Positions 58,201-64,000 of a stretch of 64,000 nt of DNA are shown in pieces. The position numbers and the translations under genes were made by a program. The notes beneath the pieces were generated by a model. It was not told where the DNA came from, did not search any database, and was given only the letters and a program-made list of their open reading frames with translations. Origin of the DNA: Paramacrobiotus metropolitanus. Lineage: Eukaryota > Tardigrada > Eutardigrada > Parachela > Macrobiotidae. The stretch covers positions 124,001 through 188,000 of the forward strand of contig NW_026570234.1 of NCBI RefSeq assembly GCF_019649055.1. The letters run 5' to 3'. Positions within the stretch are counted from its first letter, which is position 1, and each line of letters opens with the position of its first letter.

Positions 58201-59441
58201 TTAGTTTTCAGTTTTTTCTTGGGGGAATCCTTTTTAAAAGAAGCTGCCTTCGCGTGTCACATCCTAAAAGTTTAGTGCGACGGAATCCGCGTGTTGTATG
58301 TTTGGCTTCAATGCAGTCTTTGCACAGGAATGGAGTCTCATCTACTAAAAAAAAGATAATCACAGAAGTTTTCATCACTTAAACAATAATTATTGTTGAG
58401 GATTTCCGTAATACTGCAAACAAACTTGTATCCATCATTTACAGAGGTTCCATTTGAAGGCATTAAACTTCGTGATAATAATTAGTGAAGTGACATGTTT
58501 TTTATATTACTAACAATTAACACAGAGATTACGTACCTCCTTCTGAGACATTCACGGGAGGGTTCAAACATTTTCCATGATATCCCCGGTCGCAGCCGTC
58601 ACAGAAAAGCATTCCATCCTATAAAGGAAAATAAATTCTTTATGTAAACTGAAAAGCACTGAGCGCAGTCAGGTATGTGTTTAATCTAATATGTAAGTCA
58701 AAAGCATCAAAAGTCAAGCAACCATCGCTACTTTGCAGATGAAAACTGTCCAGAATATTTACAAATCATCGTACTAGGCAAACCCAGCAGAATACTCGTC
58801 AAAGCGGGTAAGTACAATACTCGTTTTTTACGGACATAAAATTCGGTTCAAAGAATATTAATATCACTAATAATTTAGGATTATCACTGGAACAACTGCA
58901 GCAACCGTACAGTCATGATATTATCCACATTTTTACAGTGTAAGTTATTACGCACCGCTTCGTCTTTCTGGCAGACTTGACAAACTTTACATTCGTTGCA
59001 CTGCCATTCATAGAAACCCAACCGTGTACATTTTGATGGGATATTCGCGCACTCCGAGTGATCTGAAACAGACATACACTTCTGTAAATCATAAACAGTC
59101 TGCAAGTACAATTAAACTCTGTGATCTCACAAATCCGCAACAGAACAACCGTAACCGTTAATTAAACACTAACAGTTATAGTCCGTTTAAAATTATAATG
59201 CCTATAATCACGGAATAAGCCGAAAAGCAGAGAGGCATAACAGGAAGGAGCCCAAACAAAAGGAAGACTTACAAACATCCATGCAAAAACTGCAACGAAC
59301 CCACGAAGGAACTGTTGTTCTTCGACGGCGCGCAGCATCTGACAGGTCAATGTTTTTATGACACTGGCTGCAAGGAACCACCTCAACATCGTCCACGTCC
59401 ATTGCTAAGTCTGACGGAAGAGATTTTCCCAAGATCACCAT
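55299..59441 (-). CDS. KAT6A: KAT6 (MOZ/MORF/Enok)-like MYST histone acetyltransferase
   Basis: A multi-exon gene; the first exon is 59441-59273. The N-terminus is a double PHD finger: CSQC...CSFC, then YHSECANIPS...WQCNECKVCQVCQ (from 59062) and LFCDGCDRGYHGKCL. A linker follows, then the MYST region: KISIGPYVVDV, a C2HC zinc finger (YFCDIC...YTRHTAVCDY), NDLAIFEIDG, LCQNLSLLSRFFLATKAVCYDV, the catalytic Cys in TLACILVFPQYENQGFGKLL (acetyl-CoA loop QGFGK), and the catalytic Glu in PGTPERPLSKAGLL. It ends ...GCLKKDWLKKLPTRKLI. The double PHD plus MYST order is that of KAT6A/B, but it lacks the long acidic and Ser/Met-rich C-terminal tail of vertebrate proteins. It acts in the nucleus on histone H3. 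Confidence 0.88.
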
Positions 59442-59927
59442 ACAAATCAAAAGCTAAACCGTTTTTAAATGGTTGGAAAATGGTCCAGAAGAAACGCGGG
59501 AGAGTGTTAGTAATTAGCGTAACATCTCCATGGCACAGAGCGCTTCCCGTCTCATTATCAGTATTTTAACAATCAGTGATCACAACGGACAAATTCGGAT
59601 TCAAATGCAACACATTCCGACATTTTCCAAATTTTTACTGAAACACTTCGCAGGGAAAATAGTTCAAAATACTTAACAAATCAACAAAACAGCCATGAGT
59701 GGATTGTTTTCCTCTCCTGTTGTTTATTCCGTTACGTTAACCATGGAACCTCCGCAAAAGGCGGTTGCACAGTATACTATCTACCCACTATGGCGTTTGG
59801 TTCATTTATCATAAAATTCTCAGATTTTTTATCAGAAATTCAATGTTGGGAGACTTATATTGTTGGGAGGCTTGAACGTTGGGATCGCTTGAAATACGAG
59901 TACGTTAACATTATCGTTGAAAGTTAA

Positions 59928-62244
59928 TCAAGCCCGATCAATTTTATTTTTCACGACAGGTATATACATGAAGTCCGTTGGATCACGTAAAATCTGTGGG
60001 AAAATCTTATCGTAATCCATTTCCGATCCCACCATATCGCACAGCTTTCTTTCCACTACATCGCTATGGGACAGGAATCTTTCAAACTGAAACAAAGTAC
60101 AAAAATTACTTGTACAAAAATATACGTCAAACGACTGTAGCTGTCGGATAAAAGATGCAAAACATGCTATGCAAGAGCTATTTTATGAAACATTCATGAA
60201 ACAAACTCACAAAACATTTCCCGATGGAGTGTACAGAGTATACCATGCCTCATTTCATTTGCTTTTGTTGCGGCGTTGACACTTTTACTACAGTATAACA
60301 ACGAATAGCTCTAGCTGAACGTACGATGTCAAGCTGTTGAATAGGATCATCTGGAATACATTCGGCATCCGCACCGGTCAGTGAACGGACAACGTAGACC
60401 AAATCATCCACCGAATCCACCAGTCGCTCGTAGTCGGCCCGCTCCCCCTCGTACGCATCGTTATACCCTCGATTCAGATCTTTGAGGTTTATCAGTTGTG
60501 TTGAAAGGTCATCTCTAGTTGCAAAAGCGTTTTGCAACCGCTTTCGCATCGCAGCATTTTCTGCTTCCCATTCCTGAAACATCAGCAACATTCCAGCCAT
60601 TTATTTCCAGATATCATAATTATATTCGAACAACATCTAATGCTGCCTGTGTTTTGGGAACTGTTGAGAAGCAGCATGAACTGGATGGTTTATTTTTAAT
60701 CTGTGCATAGTTTGACTGATGTTCTGGCTTAGTAATAGTACAGTTATGCTATATAGGAAACAACATTTTCAGATCGTATACGCAGCACTAAAACTTTGGC
60801 TGCCGTTAACTCTGAATTACCGAGAACATGACAGAAGCAGTACCTCTGGCCGAACTTCGGCCTCTGTTTGAATGGCATCCAGTTGAGACTGCTCATCATC
60901 GTGCACCTCCATACATAGTTTTAGTACTGCGGCATTTTTCTCATGAAATCCGCAAAAATCATCCATATCATAGAAAGTCTGAAGGAAAATAATGATAAAC
61001 AATTAGGGCTCTTGTCATTACGTTACCAACATAACCGTACTTACTTGTCCCAGATTTCTCTTGACTTCCGTCGCCAGACGCTGCCACTTACTTCGAATTT
61101 TTCCATGTGTTTGCAAACACTTTTGTCTCTTGATAAGCTCTCTTTGCTCTTCTAGTGACCTTTTTAAAAAATAAAATTAGTGAATTAAGGTTGATTTCAA
61201 TTGGACGAAGCACAAGTCATAATTGTTCCACAGTGTGTTTTAATGCCGTGTCAAAGTGCAGTTACATTACTCCAAACGGGACATTTCCGCCTGTTCTCGT
61301 TGTTGCCGGTCATCTTCGGCCCTTCGCGCTGTTTGCTCTCTTAAATTCGTGCTAACCTAAACAACAACGTGTGCACTGAAGGAATAATATTTAACTTCGT
61401 AAACAACGAAGCAGTGCAAGCCGCATGATAGATAAACTGATTATTTCCCGAATAATTCATTGAGGCATACACATTTCCGATGGTCTTCAGACAGGCACCA
61501 CCAAACATACAGTTATCTGGTTCTCAATCCAGTTTATATAATCCTGGACGGCGGCATGTTTTTCCTCAAAAGCTTGTTTTCTCGTCCTTTTGGCATTCAG
61601 TTCGTACGATAACCGCTATAAAAAATCGTTTTGACGTTAGGCAAGCATGCTATGTGCAACTGATAAGACTATCGCTATTTTTACTTCACCTCGGAGGATT
61701 GTTTAATGTTAGCCTCTTGCTGTTTGTGTTTCGCTTCCGCCAAATAGCACTGCGCAAATTGCGATACCACAAGAGATTCTTTATCACTGAAGAATCCAAA
61801 ATTAAAACAAAAAATCGCAGTTTGTAGCTGTAAAAAATGTATTTTTACGGTGTACCGTGTACCTAAAATTACTTTCAAATCCAGGTGTGCCGCGAAACAG
61901 CGCTACAATCTTTCTTTCGGTGTTTTCCAGTTGCTCTTTTGCAGCAGTGCATCGGCTTCGGGATCGTGCAGCAGTATGTGAAATGGTTCGATGGATGTTT
62001 CATCATCGGACAACGGTCGCTTTAGCCATTTCATCAGTTCTGTGATCTTGTCAGATAAAACTTTAACTGTGGTTACTTGCGGTTGGGTAGAATGAATTCT
62101 TGTCGCGTCCTTTACAATAAGATTATCGGCATTGGAGGGGAGGAAGTCGTCGTCCGATCTATTCTGGTTCTTTGGCTCTGGGTCCTGCTTTGCAGACTGC
62201 ATATTGTGGATTTGTTCGGCCGGTTCCATATTTGTGTCTTCCAT
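59928..62244 (-). CDS. Coiled-coil protein, unrecognised
   Basis: The central and C-terminal exons are clear from splice phases: a piece ending at about 61855 (KEQLENTERKIVALFRGTPGFESNF), about 61812-61690 (KESLVVSQFAQCYLAEAKHK), about 61610-61500, about 61358-61266, about 61158-61046, about 60980-60846, about 60577-60285 and about 60066-59928 (stop after NKIDRA). The protein is Glu/Lys/Gln/Arg-rich with long heptad-like helices and no membrane segment. The proposed start (62244, MEDTNMEPAEQ) opens an acidic N-terminal region, but its junction with the next exon was not resolved. It looks like an axonemal, centrosomal or cytoskeletal coiled-coil protein in general; I cannot name a family. Confidence 0.65.
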
Positions 62245-62933
62245 TTTGTCCTTCCTTTACGTTAGCGTCAAACAAGCGCAATATATAGAATACTTAGAGC
62301 GATATCCCGTGATGGGTTCCAGCTGTCAATAATTTTACGGTTTTACGGGCTAATCAACGTTACTCGTTTCTAAAGAACTAAAGGTGACATTCACCAGTAT
62401 AGTTTATTGCATTTAACGTTAGAAATTCGTGTAGCCTGGTGATTATAACGAATCTCTACAACTTGGAGCAATCGTCCTTTGGACGGATAAGTGTAATATT
62501 CTGTCACCAACAACAACAACCTGTTGCGCATTAAGGCTTATGGTTAGCGATGGAGATTGCAAGTCAAGCTGCTTCAAAGACTGCGACAAAACAGCCACTC
62601 TAAGATCACCATTATTAATCGTTAATTTGATATTCGACAAGCAAGTTCGAGAAATAATCCACTAATGTGTCGTGGGTTTAGGTGTGGCCCAATATTTTGT
62701 TTATCTACAACCGCATGGGTGTTGAACATCCACGACACTGGGCATCAAGAGATTGCGGTATTAGTAATTGACCACTGGACATCTGTGTACAGTGTTACGA
62801 GTAAATGAATCAAGCCGACAAACACAGTACATCGCCGAGCATAACAAGCATTAACAGTGTTTAATTAACCGCAGTAAGTAAATTTAACCACGGCTTTTTA
62901 TAAAAGTAATACAGATTACTTTTGGTTTTAACT
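62245..62933. other. Intergenic between the coiled-coil gene and the second FABP-like gene
   Basis: A 65-codon minus-strand frame (62443-62640) is oddly protein-like (VVVVGDRILHLSVQRTIAP) but has no start context, splice partner or known relative. The rest shows no feature. Confidence 0.35.
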
Positions 62934-64000
62934 TTATTTTTGATGGATAGGTTGGAAAGGAACAGCTGCTCCTTTGCGGACAAAATTTCGTCGAGCAACT
63001 TTGGACTTATTGTCGTAGATAAAAGTAGCGGTAAATCCATCTGACCGGAAGACGCCCGTGATTTCGTAATAATTATGAGCGTTGTCAGTCTGGTTGATCT
63101 TGCCATGCAGAATCGGGGTGTTGTCCATCTCGTAATAAAACCATGTTTGCTGCAAGTAAAACCATTTTACGCGGTAGACAAAATTCCCATCATAAAAAAA
63201 TTGTGCTTCCGGTACGACGCACGGACCTCGAGCTTTTTTCCATGGACAGTTAGTTCCTCGGGCTTGCCGAATGTTATTTGACTTTCGTGTACCGGATCTC
63301 CTTCGTGCGTAATTTTTTGAACGAAAGTGCCGTCTTTTGCTTGAGAGAATTCCATGGGCACTTTTCTGGCCATTTCCGGAGCGCCTGCAATACACTTGCT
63401 TAATATCAAAGATCGAAGCAAACCGGAGAAACAAAATTCATGAATAACTGTGACTGTACCTATATGGTTAGCAAACGCCTTGAATTCTTCGTTGAGGTCA
63501 TCGCTCTCGAAAGTCCCAGTTGCGGTTTTAGAGACAAGCCGGCGCATAAACTTCTTGGCAACCACATTGCCTCGTATATATTTCTGCAAAGTATCAAAAG
63601 ACCGATCCAGTGACACAAAAGGCCGGTTGCGACTTAAAGTTCCCCACCACATAGATTCCATCAGGAGCAGCGATTTCCTCAACGATATATTTCTTGTCGG
63701 TGCCGGCAAGTTTCACGCTGGTTTCGAGAATAACGTCATTTTTTCGCCGTTTATGGGCGGTAACGCTAAACTGCAAAAATAATTACCAGCAACAGATGTC
63801 TATTCACTTTTAAATAGTTGATTTCAAACCAATGCAAAAAGCAGTGTTTGCGGAGTTTTAATTACGGTTTTTACCTTATATGTGTTGTTTCCAATCTGAA
63901 ATTCCTCGGGGCTATCTAGTTTAAATTCAAAATCCATTTTCGTTCCGTTCTTGTAGGTTTTGCGAGCGCCATAATGATCACCCGTGCGGTACATGTCCAG
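62934..64000 (-). CDS. Tandem FABP-like protein, second family member, 5' partial
   Basis: Exons in the window are 64000-63875 (partial), 63770-63648, 63583-63460, 63384-63227 and 63149-62934 (stop). They cover most of one FABP-like domain and a complete last one. The penultimate domain has YRTGDHYGARKTYKNGTK, FEFKLDSPEEFQIGNNTYK and the last strand YIRGNVVAKKFMRR. The last domain begins TATGTFESDDLNEEFKAFAN, with APEMARKVPMEFS, VHGKKLE, YYEITGVFRSDGF and KVARRNFVRKG. Exon boundaries and phases (1, 0, then last exon) match the gene at 51442. One difference is that its final domain fuses the last two exons. The domains are again joined through a basic stretch (KKFMRRLVSK). It continues beyond 64000, so the number of domains is unknown. 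Confidence 0.85.

Noticed and set aside
62443-62640. Protein-like 65-codon minus frame
   Set aside because: No start context, no neighbours in phase, no family. Described only as gap content.

Overview
The window is a piece of an animal nuclear genome: split genes with short GT-AG introns, compact intergenic space and animal-specific families (NMDA-type glutamate receptor, double-PHD MYST acetyltransferase, MESD, NAPE-PLD, phosducin-like protein, UTP11, PPIL1, mitochondrial uS9m). Base composition is AT-rich outside exons. Protease modules resembling the EB type and secreted or repeated fatty-acid-binding-protein (FABP)-like genes suggest an ecdysozoan invertebrate. A tardigrade is possible, because SAHS proteins share the FABP fold, but the lineage is not proven.

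Left third (1-24.7 kb). A plus-strand gene for a modular trypsin-like serine protease runs from before the window to 14665. Its last intron, about 11.5 kb, holds a whole-looking 8.5-kb Ty3/Gypsy LTR retrotransposon with identical LTRs, a minisatellite and a three-copy terminal-inverted-repeat array. Then come a Ctr-type copper-transporter-like gene (+), a Ly6/three-finger GPI-type gene (-), several MITEs, and two small genes for charged, probably disordered proteins that share a short amphipathic motif.

Middle (25.7-51.2 kb). Housekeeping genes lie close together: UTP11 (+), MRPS9 (-) head-to-head with MESD (+), PDCL (-), PPIL1 (+) and NAPE-PLD (-). A possible cysteine-rich gene follows. A 21-exon NMDA-receptor-like gene (+) has an unusual pore and gate.

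Right (51.4-64 kb), all on the minus strand. The most unusual locus is a 14-exon gene (51442-54672) encoding four tandem FABP-like beta-barrel domains. The exon phases repeat and the domains are joined by short, very basic, Pro-containing linkers. A second member of the family (62934 to beyond 64000) shows the same exon pattern. Between them lie a KAT6-like histone acetyltransferase gene and an unrecognised coiled-coil gene. The tandem-FABP 'polyprotein' family is my best candidate for a previously undescribed system.

Exon coordinates come from hand translation with splice-phase checks. For the genes given with full exon lists the frame closes exactly from start to stop. Individual ends may be off by a few bases.
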